21,776 nucleotides of DNA from JBGLNJ01 sp964353405 (GCA_964353405.1 CAYGWJ010000166.1:1-21776); one strand, 5' to 3'; shown: positions 13,087-20,637, counted from the first letter of the stretch. The notes: a model not told the origin generated them from the letters alone. Made by a program: numbers and translations.

Positions 13087-13109
13087 GGGCGAGGTCCCCT
13101 CGCCCCTAC
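13083..13109. repeat. Palindromic element between the MFS and kinase genes
   Basis: GTAGGGGCGAGG (13083-13094), loop TCC and the exact reverse complement (13098-13109) form a 12-bp stem. The TAG at 13084 is the MFS stop codon. The kinase start follows 8 nt later with no ribosome site, as the repeat occupies that position. It could also act as a weak terminator or mRNA-stabilising hairpin. Confidence 0.8.
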
Positions 13110-13117
13110 AGATCAAA

Positions 13118-14623
13118 ATGAAAAACGCCTTGTCCTTCGCTTCAAAATATCGCCTGGCCGATTTCCTGTGGACGCTGGCCGCAGTGGCCGTCACTACCCT
13201 GGCGCTGGAGTGGGTGCGCGCGAGGCTCACCATTGAAGTCATCGCGTTGTTGTACCTTGTGCCGGTGATGCTTTCCTCCAGGCGGTGGGGATTGCTGCCG
13301 GCGGTCGTTGCTTCGCTGGCTGCATTTCTGGCGTTCAATTATTTTTTCCTCGCTCCCACGCATACCTTGATGGTCAGTGATCCAAGAGAGTTGCTGGCCC
13401 TGGTCATCTTTTTGATCGTGGCGATTTTGATCAGCCAGGCGGTGGGCGCGGCCAACCTGCACGCGGCCGAGGCGCGCGCCCGCGAGATGGAAGCGACGAC
13501 GCTCTACAACCTGACCAAGGTCTTGAGCGCGCAGACGGGGCTGGATGAGACCCTGGCGTCCGTCACGCGCCTGGTAGCCGAAGCATTTGGCCTGGCCGGT
13601 TGCGAGATATGGCTGTCCGCCGCCGACGCAAGTTTGGAGCCTCGCGCGCGTTACGGGACAACCGATCATAACCAGGCTGTCGAGATTCTTCTCGTAGCAG
13701 GTCAGTCAAAGGTAGGCGAACTGCGTTTGACAACACAGACACCAGGCGAGGAAATCGAGCCGACGACCATGCGCCTGTTGACGACGTTCGCGGCCCAACT
13801 GGGACTGTTCATCGAGCGGGCCAGGCTGGCTCAAGAGGCCGAGCGTGCGCATCTGCTTGAAGCCAGCGACCAGCTCAAGTCGGCCTTGTTGTCGTCGGTC
13901 TCGCACGATCTTCGCACGCCGCTTTCGGCCATCAAGGCTTCGGCCACGGTTCTGCTTCAGCAGGACGTTGCGCTCGATGCGGCGGCGCGTTACGATTTGC
14001 TCTCGGCCATCAACGAAGAAACCGACCGGCTCAATCGCCTGGTGGGTGATTTGCTTGACATGTCGCGCATCGAAGCGGGCGCGCTCCGCCTCAAGCTCGA
14101 CTGGTGCGACCTCGACGAGTTGATGCGCGCCGTGGCGCATCGGCTGGCGCCGCGCATGACGGCCTTTCGCGTCAAGCTGGATTGGCTGCCCGACTTGCCG
14201 CTGATCTATGCTGATTACGTGCAGGTTGACCGCGTTGTCATGAACCTTTTGGAAAATGCTATCCGCTTTACACCGCCGGATTCGACGATCGAAATCACGG
14301 CGCGCGCTGAGGCGGGCAGGGTGACCATTGCCGTCGCCAATCAAGGGCCGGCGATCTCTAAACCTGTGCAAGCACACTTGTTTGATAAATTTTATCGCGT
14401 CTCGGAAAACCGCGCCCCCGATATGGGAACGGGCCTGGGCCTTTCGATCTGTAAGGGCATCGTAGAAGCGCATGGCGGTCACATCCGGGTGGAAAGCCCC
14501 GTTTCGGGAGATAGGGGCGCGCGCTTTACATTTACCTTGCCCCTCCCGACGGATGTGCCGGCGCGCAAGTTGCCAGAGGATGAGGTGCTGAGCGATGAAG
14601 AAAACCAAAATCCTGATCGTTGA
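13118..14623 (+). CDS. Sensor histidine kinase, KdpD C-terminal type (DUF4118-GAF-HisKA-HATPase)
   Basis: A 501-residue membrane kinase. Four transmembrane helices (about 15-31, 39-53, 58-78, 91-109) match the DUF4118 domain of KdpD, followed by a GAF-like domain (about 125-240), the phosphoacceptor site SSVSHDLRTPLSAI and a HATPase with LLENAIRFTP (N-box) and MGTGLGLSICKGIVEAHGG (G2). The N-terminal KdpD sensor and USP domains are absent, so potassium sensing is not implied. The ATG at 13118 starts the protein right before the first helix; the frame continues upstream but overlaps the MFS gene and the palindrome. It overlaps the response regulator by 29 nt, and the two form one unit. Confidence 0.9.
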   Translation: MKNALSFASKYRLADFLWTLAAVAVTTLALEWVRARLTIEVIALLYLVPVMLSSRRWGLLPAVVASLAAFLAFNYFFLAPTHTLMVSDPRELLALVIFLIVAILISQAVGAANLHAAEARAREMEATTLYNLTKVLSAQTGLDETLASVTRLVAEAFGLAGCEIWLSAADASLEPRARYGTTDHNQAVEILLVAGQSKVGELRLTTQTPGEEIEPTTMRLLTTFAAQLGLFIERARLAQEAERAHLLEASDQLKSALLSSVSHDLRTPLSAIKASATVLLQQDVALDAAARYDLLSAINEETDRLNRLVGDLLDMSRIEAGALRLKLDWCDLDELMRAVAHRLAPRMTAFRVKLDWLPDLPLIYADYVQVDRVVMNLLENAIRFTPPDSTIEITARAEAGRVTIAVANQGPAISKPVQAHLFDKFYRVSENRAPDMGTGLGLSICKGIVEAHGGHIRVESPVSGDRGARFTFTLPLPTDVPARKLPEDEVLSDEENQNPDR

Positions 14624-15320
14624 CGACGAGCCTCAAATCTTGCGCGCTCTCCGAGCAGGACTGCTGGCCCATGGCTATGACGTGGTGAGCGCCGCCGATG
14701 GTGAAGAGGCGCTCGACAAGGCGGCGACGGAATTGCCGGACGCCGTGATTCTGGACATCAACATGCCCAGGCTCAGCGGTCTTGACGTGTGCAAAAGCCT
14801 GCGCGAATGGTCTGCCGTCCCGATCATTGTTCTTTCCGTGCGCGATGCCGAGCGCGATAAAGTGACGGCGCTCGACCTGGGCGCGGACGATTACCTCACC
14901 AAGCCTTTTGGCACGGACGAACTCTTGGCGCGCTTGCGCGTGGCGTTGCGTCACGCGCAGCGCGAGGCCGGCCCGATAGAACCTGTGGTGCGCGTTGGCA
15001 GCGTGATGATTGACCTGGCGCGCCACATCGTCAAGCGCGGCGAAGACGAGGTGCGCCTCACCGTCACCGAGTACAAATTGCTGGCTTATCTGGCGACCAA
15101 TGCCGGGCGCGTGCTCACGCACACGCAAATCCTGGAGCACGTGTGGGGGCCTGTCTATAAAGACGAAACGCAAAACTTGCGCGTCTATGTGAGCCAGTTG
15201 CGCCGCAAACTCGATCCCGAATCGCACCAGCCCCAGATGATTACAACCGAGCCGGGCGTGGGCTATCGCTTTATCGCGGATGAAGTTCAAGACCAGGCCA
15301 GGCAGGTCCCCGGGATCTGA
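14595..15320 (+). CDS. OmpR/KdpE-like response regulator
   Basis: A 241-residue two-domain regulator. The receiver has Asp10-Asp11, phosphoacceptor Asp54 (VILDINMP) and Lys in YLTKPFG. A winged-helix DNA-binding domain follows (LTVTEYKLLAYLATNAGRV, then LRVYVSQLRRKL). The receiver resembles KdpE closely, matching the upstream KdpD-like kinase, which it overlaps by 29 nt. No kdpFABC genes lie in the window, so the target is unknown; the preceding MFS gene is a possible one. Confidence 0.9.
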   Translation: MKKTKILIVDDEPQILRALRAGLLAHGYDVVSAADGEEALDKAATELPDAVILDINMPRLSGLDVCKSLREWSAVPIIVLSVRDAERDKVTALDLGADDYLTKPFGTDELLARLRVALRHAQREAGPIEPVVRVGSVMIDLARHIVKRGEDEVRLTVTEYKLLAYLATNAGRVLTHTQILEHVWGPVYKDETQNLRVYVSQLRRKLDPESHQPQMITTEPGVGYRFIADEVQDQARQVPGI

Positions 15321-15329
15321 CAGGTCTTT

Positions 15330-15358
15330 TTGACTTTTGCCCGCGAACGGTCTACAAT
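15330..15358 (+). promoter_or_regulatory. Sigma-70-type promoter of the NarL-type two-component genes
   Basis: TTGACT (15330-15335), exactly 17 bp, TACAAT (15353-15358). Transcription should begin near 15365, giving a leader of about 205 nt before the kinase at 15570. Within the leader a GTG at 15368 opens a 25-codon frame at the very 5' end (to 15445), which may be a leaderless leader peptide or chance. Confidence 0.65.
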
Positions 15359-15569
15359 TATCTCACCGTGTCAAACCGTCAGACATTGCCATCACCCTGG
15401 CTAACGTGGCGACCAGGATCGAAGCGATCAATGCGTATCGCCTGAAGCTCGTGCTCAATCCGCCGGCCAAGCTTGACCAGGCAGGCCGTCCAGGTAACAG
15501 ACCATTCTGTCCCCGCCGGGCCGCCAGTGGATATGAACGGGTGGGCCAGGTGCAAGGAGCGAACTCGAC

Positions 15570-16656
15570 ATGGTGACCAGTGAATCTGATAGCGCGAGCC
15601 AGGCCGGCGAGCAACGCTACCGCCACCTGTTCGAGAACATGCCCATCTGCATCTTTGTCGCCGACCTGACTGTGACCTCGGCGACCATCCTGGAGGCCAA
15701 CCGGCGGGCGGAGCTGGTCTACGGCTACACGGCCGCCGAGCTGGTGGGGATGCCGGCCGCCCACCTGGTGCCAAAAGATGCCAGGCCGGCCGTCCTGACC
15801 ATCTTGCAGCGGGTCCGGCAGGGCCAAACGGTGACGGCCGAGACCACCAACCAGCGCCGGGACTGCACGCGCTTTCCCGTGCGCATCATCGCCACACCCG
15901 ACCCGACTGACGCCTGCCACATGATCGTCACGGTGGAAGACATCACGGCAGAGGTGCAGCACCGGAGCGAGACGGAAGCCATTGATGCCGAACGCCACCG
16001 CATCGCCCACGAGATTCACGACGGCGTGGCGCAAAGCCTGGCCGGGCTGCGCTTCAAATCGGCGCTGTGGTCTCACCTGGCCGATGCGGCCCCCCCCCCC
16101 CGGCATGTGCGCCGCGCTGGACGAGCTGCAGGCCGTGCTCAGTGCCGCCATCGTGGATATCCGCCGCGCCATCTTTGCCCTGCGCCCGGTGGACCTGGAC
16201 GCGCTGGGCTTTGTTCCGGCGCTGACGCAACTGGTGGGTGACTATGGCGACCAGAACCAGGTGGCGGCCCGGCTGGATGTGTCTGGGCCCCAAGATGCCC
16301 TGCCCGCGGTCTACGAATTGCCGCTGTTCCGCATCATCCAGGAAGGCCTGAACAACATCGGCCGGCACGCCCACGCGAGTTCGGCGCTGGTATGCCTTGC
16401 AGGGGATGCGGCCGGCGGCGTCGCCGTCTCGGTGGGCGGCGACGTCCGCGGCTTTGACCCAGGCCAGCTCGGCCCGGCCGATCGGGCCGGCCATTTCGGC
16501 CTGCGCCAGATGCGTGAGCGCATCCTGGATTTGTGCGGCACGCTGGACATCCGCAGCGCGAGCGGCCAGGGGACGGAGCTGGTCATCACCTTGCCGCCGG
16601 TCACCCAAGAGGTCAACCATGCCCAGAACAGCGGGGCATACTATGCCGCCGATTAG
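15570..16656 (+). pseudogene. PAS-HisKA_3 histidine kinase split by a frameshift in a C12 tract
   Basis: The first frame (15570-16241) gives a PAS domain (RYRHLFENMPICIFVAD, then AELVGMPAAHLVP) and the NarL-type phosphoacceptor helix (ERHRIAHEIHDGVAQSLAGL). The HATPase part lies in another frame up to 16656: ALDELQAVL, DIRRAIFALRPVDLDALGF, the N-box FRIIQEGLNNIGRHAH, GFDP, and GTELVITLPP. The switch falls in 12 consecutive C at 16090-16101; removing one C makes a single 362-codon frame reading ADAAPPPGMCAALDE. It is a soluble kinase with no membrane helix. Start ATG 15570, with AAGGAG upstream. It may be broken, phase-variable, rescued by slippage, or a base-calling error. Confidence 0.8.
16090..16101 (+). 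repeat. Homopolymer of 12 C within the kinase
   Basis: Twelve C in a row lie exactly between the phosphoacceptor helix and the ATPase domain. Such tracts are prone to slipped-strand length change and also to sequencing error. Confidence 0.9.
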
Positions 16657-17305
16657 GATCCTGATCGCCGATGACCACACCTTGATGCGCCAGGGCTTGC
16701 GCCAGCTCTGCGAGGGGCTGGGCGGCTTTACGGTGGTGGCCGAAGCCAAGAACGGCGCCCAGGCGGTAGAACTGGCGCGCACGGCGCAGCCGGACGTGAT
16801 CCTGATGGACATCGTCATGCCCGACCTGGACGGCGTGGAGGCCATCCGCCAGATCGTAGGCGAGACCCCCGCCGCCCGCATCATCGCCCTGACCATGTAT
16901 CGCCAGGAGCAGTACATGCTCGACGCCATCCGGGCGGGCGCCCGCGGCTACCTGCTCAAGACCGTGGATGCCGGGGACTTGATCGCAGCCATCGAGGCCG
17001 TGCACCGGGGCGACTATTTGATTGACCCTATCATCGCCGCCCGCGTGCTGGGCGAGTTCCACGTGGCACTGCCGCCGCAACTGCCGCGGGTCGAGCCGCT
17101 GACGGAGAGCGAGATGGCCGTCCTGCGCCTGGTAGCCCAGGGCGTGGACAACCAGGAGATCGCCCAGGCGCTGAATTGCTCTGTCTACACCGTGGCCAAC
17201 CGGCTGCGCACCATCTACGAAAAACTGCACGTGGCCAACCGCACCCAGGCCGCCCTCTACGCCCTGCGCCAGGGCTGGGCCACGTTGGACGAGCCATCAG
17301 CGTAA
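16619..17305 (+). CDS. NarL/LuxR-type response regulator
   Basis: A 228-residue regulator (220 if the ATG at 16643 is used). The receiver has IRILIADDHTLMRQGL, phosphoacceptor Asp in VILMDIVMPDLDG and Lys in RGYLLKTVD. The LuxR helix-turn-helix is LTESEMAVLRLVAQGVDNQEIAQALNCS and onward. The ATG at 16619 is preferred because GAGGTCAACC precedes it; the alternative is more compact. It overlaps the end of the kinase, so the pair is co-translated. Its last 48 codons are duplicated at 19339-19485 with 44 of 48 residues identical. It may bind the repeated non-coding block just downstream (17384-17460). Confidence 0.92.
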   Translation: MPRTAGHTMPPIRILIADDHTLMRQGLRQLCEGLGGFTVVAEAKNGAQAVELARTAQPDVILMDIVMPDLDGVEAIRQIVGETPAARIIALTMYRQEQYMLDAIRAGARGYLLKTVDAGDLIAAIEAVHRGDYLIDPIIAARVLGEFHVALPPQLPRVEPLTESEMAVLRLVAQGVDNQEIAQALNCSVYTVANRLRTIYEKLHVANRTQAALYALRQGWATLDEPSA

Positions 17306-17383
17306 GCGGGCCGCCCAGCATTCTGCTGCGCTCCTCCCCTCTCGTACCCGCTGTGTACTCACCGCCTTTCTCCCGCCTCCAAT

Positions 17384-17460
17384 TACAATTAATTGTAGCG
17401 AAACTGCCCCAAAAGTGGATTAGTTTATGTCTAGCGTTGCGCGGAGAATGGGCGTATACT
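17384..17460 (+). promoter_or_regulatory. Repeated promoter-like block, copy 1
   Basis: The perfect palindrome TACAATTAATTGTA (17384-17397), 5 nt, and box ACTGCCCCAAAAGT (17403-17416) are followed by a conserved GTCTAGCG..GCGCGG.GAATGGGCG stretch ending in -10 box TATACT (17455-17460). There is no -35 consensus at 17 bp, which suggests activator dependence. The block stands upstream of the frameshifted SRPBCC gene. The same spacing is kept exactly in copy 2. Confidence 0.65.
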
Positions 17461-17542
17461 GAGAGCATACGTTGTTAGACTCGCTTACCAGCGGGGCGCA
17501 TATCCGTTACACATGTTCTTCGCGTTCATGTAAGGCTACCAA

Positions 17543-17961
17543 ATGACCCATGTCACCAGAATGATTACGATTCACGCACCGGCTGACGCCATCTGGCAGG
17601 TGATCAGCGACTTGCGCGCGGCTTGCCACTACCTGGTCATGGTCGTCAACTGCACGGTTGCGGGCGCAGGAGTCGGCGCGTTGCGCACGCTGACCAGCGC
17701 TGACGGCACTACGTGATCGTCGAGCGCCTGGAAGCGCTGGACCAAGCCGCTCACTGGCTGCGCTACTCTTTGCTGACCGACACGTCCTTTCGCAACTGCC
17801 TGACCACCATGACGGTGCGTGAACTGGCTCCAAGCCAACCCGAACTGGCGTGGTCGGCGACCTTTGAAGTTGACGGGCTCCCGGCGAGTGAAGCTGTGGA
17901 GATGCTGGAGGGCACCCTGGCGGCAGACTGCGTCGGGCTGAAGCATGTCCTCGAGCGTTGA
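17543..17961 (+). pseudogene. SRPBCC (START-like) protein, frameshifted copy
   Basis: The ATG at 17543 opens MTHVTRMITIHAPADAIWQVI, the usual START/Bet v1 beginning, and stops at 17714-17716 after 57 residues. The frame resumes from 17713 to 17961 (ERLEALDQAAHWLRYSLLTD and on). Compared with the intact copy at 20638-21063 it carries 2 extra bases in the GACGGCACTACGTGATCGTC stretch. The two halves together cover the whole intact protein (LAWSATF...DGLPASEA is shared). Either it is inactivated, or a +2/-1 slip would be needed. Upstream bases (TTCATGTAAGGCT) are also shared with the other copy. Confidence 0.82.
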
Positions 17962-18007
17962 GCGCTGAATCGTTCTTCTCACAAGTAGGGGGAGCTTTGT
18001 TCACAGC

Positions 18008-18035
18008 TTGACAATGCTATCAATAATGGTATCAT
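18008..18035 (+). promoter_or_regulatory. hicA promoter with overlapping dyad (operator)
   Basis: TTGACA (18008-18013), 16 bp, TATCAT (18030-18035). The start codon is at 18042, about where transcription would begin, so the mRNA is probably leaderless. Arms 18014-18022 and 18027-18035 form an imperfect dyad (7 of 9 positions, ATGCTATCA/TGGTATCAT) covering the spacer and -10 box, as expected for autorepression by HicB. Confidence 0.6.
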
Positions 18036-18041
18036 ACCTGC

Positions 18042-18302
18042 ATGGCCCACATTGACGACATCCTTGCCGAGATGCGCCAGAATCCGAAAGGAATACACTT
18101 TCGAGACCTGTGCCAGGTCTGCGACTTTTACTTCGGTGCAGCTCGGCAGACGGGCGGTAGCCATCGCGTGTACAAAACGCCTTGGCAGGGAGACCCTCGG
18201 GTCAACATTCAGGAGCACCAGGGCAGGGCCAAGCCCTACCAGGTGCGCCAGGTTCTGAAGGCCATCGAGAGGCTTGAGGCAGACCGTGGTTCTAGTGCAT
18301 GA
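18042..18302 (+). CDS. hicA: HicA-type mRNA interferase toxin
   Basis: An 86-residue double-stranded-RNA-binding-like fold. The catalytic His41 lies in TGGSHRVYKTPW, followed by PRVNIQEHQGRAKPYQVRQVLKAIE, the typical HicA C-terminus. HicA cuts mRNA and halts translation until HicB binds it. The start ATG has no ribosome site and lies at the predicted RNA 5' end. It overlaps hicB. The toxin-first order is the normal one for hicAB, and the catalytic residue is intact. Confidence 0.88.
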   Translation: MAHIDDILAEMRQNPKGIHFRDLCQVCDFYFGAARQTGGSHRVYKTPWQGDPRVNIQEHQGRAKPYQVRQVLKAIERLEADRGSSA

Positions 18303-18615
18303 TCGTTTCACCTATCGCGTCACCTGGTCAGAGGAAGACGGGGAGTATGTCGGCCTATGTGCAGAGTTTCCTAGCCTGAGTTGGCTGGCCGCCTCGCCTG
18401 AGGAGGTACTGGCTGGGATACGGACGGTCGTGGCCGAGGTGGTGGCTGATATGCAGGCCAACAGCGAGACGGTACCTGAACCAATCGCCACCCGACGGTA
18501 TAGCGGCCGCTTCATGGTGCGAGTCCCTCCCGAACTGCATCGCCGCCTGACTCTCGAAGCAGCGGAGGCGGGCGTCAGCCTCAACCGGCTGGCCAGCGCA
18601 AAGCTCACTCAGTAG
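18286..18615 (+). CDS. hicB: HicB-type antitoxin
   Basis: About 109 residues. The N-terminal HicB fold (RFTYRVTWSEEDGEYVGLC, then PSLSWLAASPEEVLAGI) resembles a degenerate RNase H-like domain. The C-terminal DNA-binding part is ribbon-helix-helix-like (RFMVRVPPELHRRLTLEAAE and onward). The GTG at 18286 was chosen because GAGG lies 6 nt upstream; TTG at 18274 and GTG at 18295 are alternatives. It overlaps hicA by 17 nt. Its TAG stop lies directly in front of the IS110 fragment, in the same frame. Confidence 0.85.
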   Translation: MVLVHDRFTYRVTWSEEDGEYVGLCAEFPSLSWLAASPEEVLAGIRTVVAEVVADMQANSETVPEPIATRRYSGRFMVRVPPELHRRLTLEAAEAGVSLNRLASAKLTQ

Positions 18616-19338
18616 GGACACGCGAGTCCGGCGGAGATGGCCGACTTGGCCAAAGGCAAGCTCCGCGAGAAACGCGAGCAGTTGGTCAAGGCGCTGGAAG
18701 GGCGAGTCAAGCCCCAGCACCGTTTTATCTTGACCGAACTGCTGTGCCAGATCGACAACTTGGAAGAAGCGGTGTCCCACTTTGATGAGCAGATCCAGTT
18801 GCTGTGTGTCCCCTTTGAAGCGGCGATTGCCCTGCTGGACACCATTCCCGGTGTTGCGCGTCAGACGGCCGAGATCATCGTGTCGGAGATCGGCATTGAC
18901 ATGAGCCGCTTCCCCTCGGCGGCGCACTTGGCCGCTTGGGCTGGGGTAGCCCCTGGCAACAACGAGAGTGCGGGCAAACGCCGTTCGGGCAAGACACGTA
19001 AAGGCAACCAAGCCCTGGGCGTTGCCTTGAATCAAGCGGCTCATGGAGCCGCGCATACGAAGGGCACCTACCTGTCGGCCCAGTACCATCGCCTGGCGGG
19101 ACGGAGAGGCAAGAAGAAAGCCATTATGGCGGTCGCACATTCGATCCTGGTGATTGCCTATCATCTCATCAAACGTCAAGAACCCTATCGTGAACTGGGC
19201 GGCGACTACTTTGACCAGCGTCGCCCCGAGGCAACGGCTAAGCGACTGGTCAAGCGGCTGCAACAGTTGGGCTACGAAGTCGTGATTCAATCTCAGCCTG
19301 CCAATGTTGCTGCCTGAGCTAACCTATTTTCAAGTCAG
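18616..19338 (+). mobile_element. IS110-family element, 3' fragment with truncated transposase
   Basis: The frame from 18616 (first ATG 18637) to 19317 encodes the linker and C-terminal Transposase_20 domain: LLDTIPGVARQTAEIIVSEI, HLAAWAGVAPGNNESAGK, then AVAHSILVIAYHL and EPYRELGGDYFDQR. Full-length relatives are about 340-400 residues; the N-terminal RuvC-like DEDD domain is missing, so it cannot recombine. Only 21 nt separate the stop from a response-regulator tail at 19339, so the right end is very short. In the IS110 group the bridge RNA is encoded on the 5' side, which is lost here. Confidence 0.82.
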
Positions 19339-19485
19339 ATCGCCCAGGCGCTCAACTACTCCGTCTATACTGTGGCCAACCGTCTGCGCACCATCTACGA
19401 AAAACTGCACGTGGCCAACCGCACCCAGGCCGCCCTGTACGCCCTGCGCCAGGGCTGGGCCCCGCTGGACGAGCCGCCGGGGTAA
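19339..19485 (+). pseudogene. Tail fragment of a NarL-type response regulator
   Basis: 48 codons plus stop equal the end of the LuxR helix-turn-helix domain (IAQALNYSVYTVANRLRTIY and onward), 44 of 48 residues identical to the regulator ending at 17305. It has no start and follows the IS110 fragment end directly, so it is a remnant of a duplicated regulator gene whose 5' part was removed. Confidence 0.88.
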
Positions 19486-19560
19486 GCGCTGCCGAGACCT
19501 CTTCCTTGCGCCTTCCCTCTCGCATCGGCGGTGTACTCACCGCCTTTCGCCCACCCCCAT

Positions 19561-19637
19561 TACAATTAATTGTAGCGAAACTGCCCCAAAAGTAGATCAA
19601 TTCTTGTCTATCGCCGCGCGGGGAATGGGCGTATGAT
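19561..19637 (+). promoter_or_regulatory. Repeated promoter-like block, copy 2
   Basis: It has the same parts as copy 1: TACAATTAATTGTA (19561-19574), 5 nt, ACTGCCCCAAAAGT (19580-19593), a conserved GC-rich stretch, and -10 box TATGAT (19632-19637). The distance from the box start to the -10 is the same in both copies. It lies 55 nt upstream of the ABM-like gene and probably drives the three small genes that follow. Confidence 0.65.
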
Positions 19638-19692
19638 GAGAACAATCCGTGCCGATGCGGTACAGATATAAATCACACAAGGAGAATCACCA

Positions 19693-19965
19693 ATGATCAA
19701 CCTCACGATCCGTCACACCGTCGCTGACTATGCTAAATGGCGCGCGGGCTTCGACGCTCACGAGGCCGCCCGCCGGGCTGCCGGCGCCACCGGTGTCTGC
19801 CAGATTTACCGTGACGTGGAGAATCCCAACCAAATCACGATCATGCTTGAGTGGGATAACGCAGAAAACGCGCGGAAATTCACAAGTGATCCGGCGATGA
19901 AAGAAGCGATGAAGGCCGCAGGAGTCACCAGCGCGCCGGAACTGCACTTCCTGAATCGCGCGTAG
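19693..19965 (+). CDS. Dimeric alpha+beta-barrel (ABM-like) small protein
   Basis: A 90-residue protein with the ferredoxin-like pattern of antibiotic-biosynthesis-monooxygenase/EthD-type dimers: MINLTIRHTVADYAKWRAGF, then NPNQITIMLEWDNAENARKF, then PELHFLNRA. There is no signal peptide or membrane segment. Members include heme-degrading and cofactor-free monooxygenases as well as binding proteins; the substrate is unknown. AAGGAGAATCACC precedes the ATG. It appears first in a row of three small genes behind promoter-like block copy 2. Confidence 0.72.
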   Translation: MINLTIRHTVADYAKWRAGFDAHEAARRAAGATGVCQIYRDVENPNQITIMLEWDNAENARKFTSDPAMKEAMKAAGVTSAPELHFLNRA

Positions 19966-19978
19966 AACCCGGAATTGT

Positions 19979-20003
19979 GTAGGTCACGCTTGAAGCGTGC
20001 CAC
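19979..20003. repeat. Short palindrome between the ABM-like and SnoaL genes
   Basis: CACGCTT (19984-19990) and AAGCGTG (19992-19998) form a 7-bp stem around one G, bounded by GTAGG and CCAC. It is smaller and less perfect than the palindromes at 5563 and 13083 but shares the GTAG start and lies in the same kind of place. Confidence 0.55.
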
Positions 20004-20031
20004 GAAAAAACCAAGAAAAGGAGAATATCAA

Positions 20032-20454
20032 ATGTCAACCGAACAGAACAAACAATTGGTCGAACGGATGCTGAACGTGATTGGGGCTGGCAATGCAGCT
20101 GGCATCGAAAACATTGTTGCGCCGAATTGGGTCAACCACGACCCCTCGCTGCCGCCGATGCAAGGCCGCGAAGGCGCGCGGCAACTTGTGGGCCTGTTCG
20201 CTTCTGCCTTCTCGTCCATGTATATTCACATCGAAGATGCCGTGAGCGAGGGCGACAAGGTTGCGTGCCGCTTCCGTTTCGGCGGGATCAACACCGGCTC
20301 GTTCATGGGCATGCCGGCCACCGGCAAGAAAGTGGAAGTGACGGCGACGGGCATCTTCCGCATCGCGGATGGTCAACTCACCGACAACTGGGTCAACTTG
20401 GACGCGCTCGGCATGATGCAGCAACTCGGCGCGATTCCCATGCCAGGCCGCTAA
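20032..20454 (+). CDS. SnoaL-like (ester cyclase family) protein
   Basis: 140 residues in the NTF2-like/SnoaL fold: NKQLVERMLNVIGAGNAAGIENIVAPNWVNHDP start, GREGARQLVGLFASAF, then FMGMPATGKKVEVTATGIFRIADGQL and DALGMMQQLG. This is the usual pattern of SnoaL-like polyketide-cyclase-family proteins; the His-Asp pair NHDP is present. Substrates are often unknown. AAAAGGAGAA precedes the ATG at 20032; the longer frame from 19975 is ruled out because it runs through the palindrome. Probably co-transcribed with the ABM-like gene. Confidence 0.85.
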   Translation: MSTEQNKQLVERMLNVIGAGNAAGIENIVAPNWVNHDPSLPPMQGREGARQLVGLFASAFSSMYIHIEDAVSEGDKVACRFRFGGINTGSFMGMPATGKKVEVTATGIFRIADGQLTDNWVNLDALGMMQQLGAIPMPGR

Positions 20455-20505
20455 CTCAAAAGAGCATATCCATGTGCACCGTAATCAATTCACAAGAAAC
20501 TGTGA

Positions 20506-20628
20506 ATGCTTGTCATCGCGCTGACCGTCTTGCTGGCGGGACTCGCCTTGACTTTTGTGTAGGGCGTTGACGCTGGGGCGATTACGGGCTTCGACATCAC
20601 AATCCGGAGCATCTTTGCGTTCATGTAA
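20506..20628 (+). pseudogene. Possible remnant of a small membrane-protein gene
   Basis: From the ATG at 20506 the frame reads MLVIALTVLLAGLALTFV, stops at TAG (20560-20562), and stays open after it to TAA at 20626 (GAITGFDITIRSIFAFM). The hydrophobic start looks like a membrane helix. The last bases (TTCATGTAAGGCT) are shared with the region upstream of the other SRPBCC copy. It may be a decayed gene end carried along with the SRPBCC duplication. Confidence 0.3.
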
Positions 20629-20637
20629 GGCTGCAAA

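Noticed and set aside
13706..14608. 300-codon minus-strand frame under the KdpD-like kinase
   Set aside because: Opposite strand of a clear kinase gene; composition and lack of motifs mark it as a shadow.
15337..15576. Open frame of 79 codons before the NarL-type kinase
   Set aside because: It starts inside the promoter, has no ribosome site and no recognisable domain.
18355..19290. 311-codon minus-strand frame under hicB and the transposase fragment
   Set aside because: It spans two unrelated plus-strand genes and shows no domain, as expected for a shadow frame.
19318..19338. Bridge RNA of the IS110 element
   Set aside because: Only 21 nt of non-coding sequence remain at this end, too short; the other end is missing.
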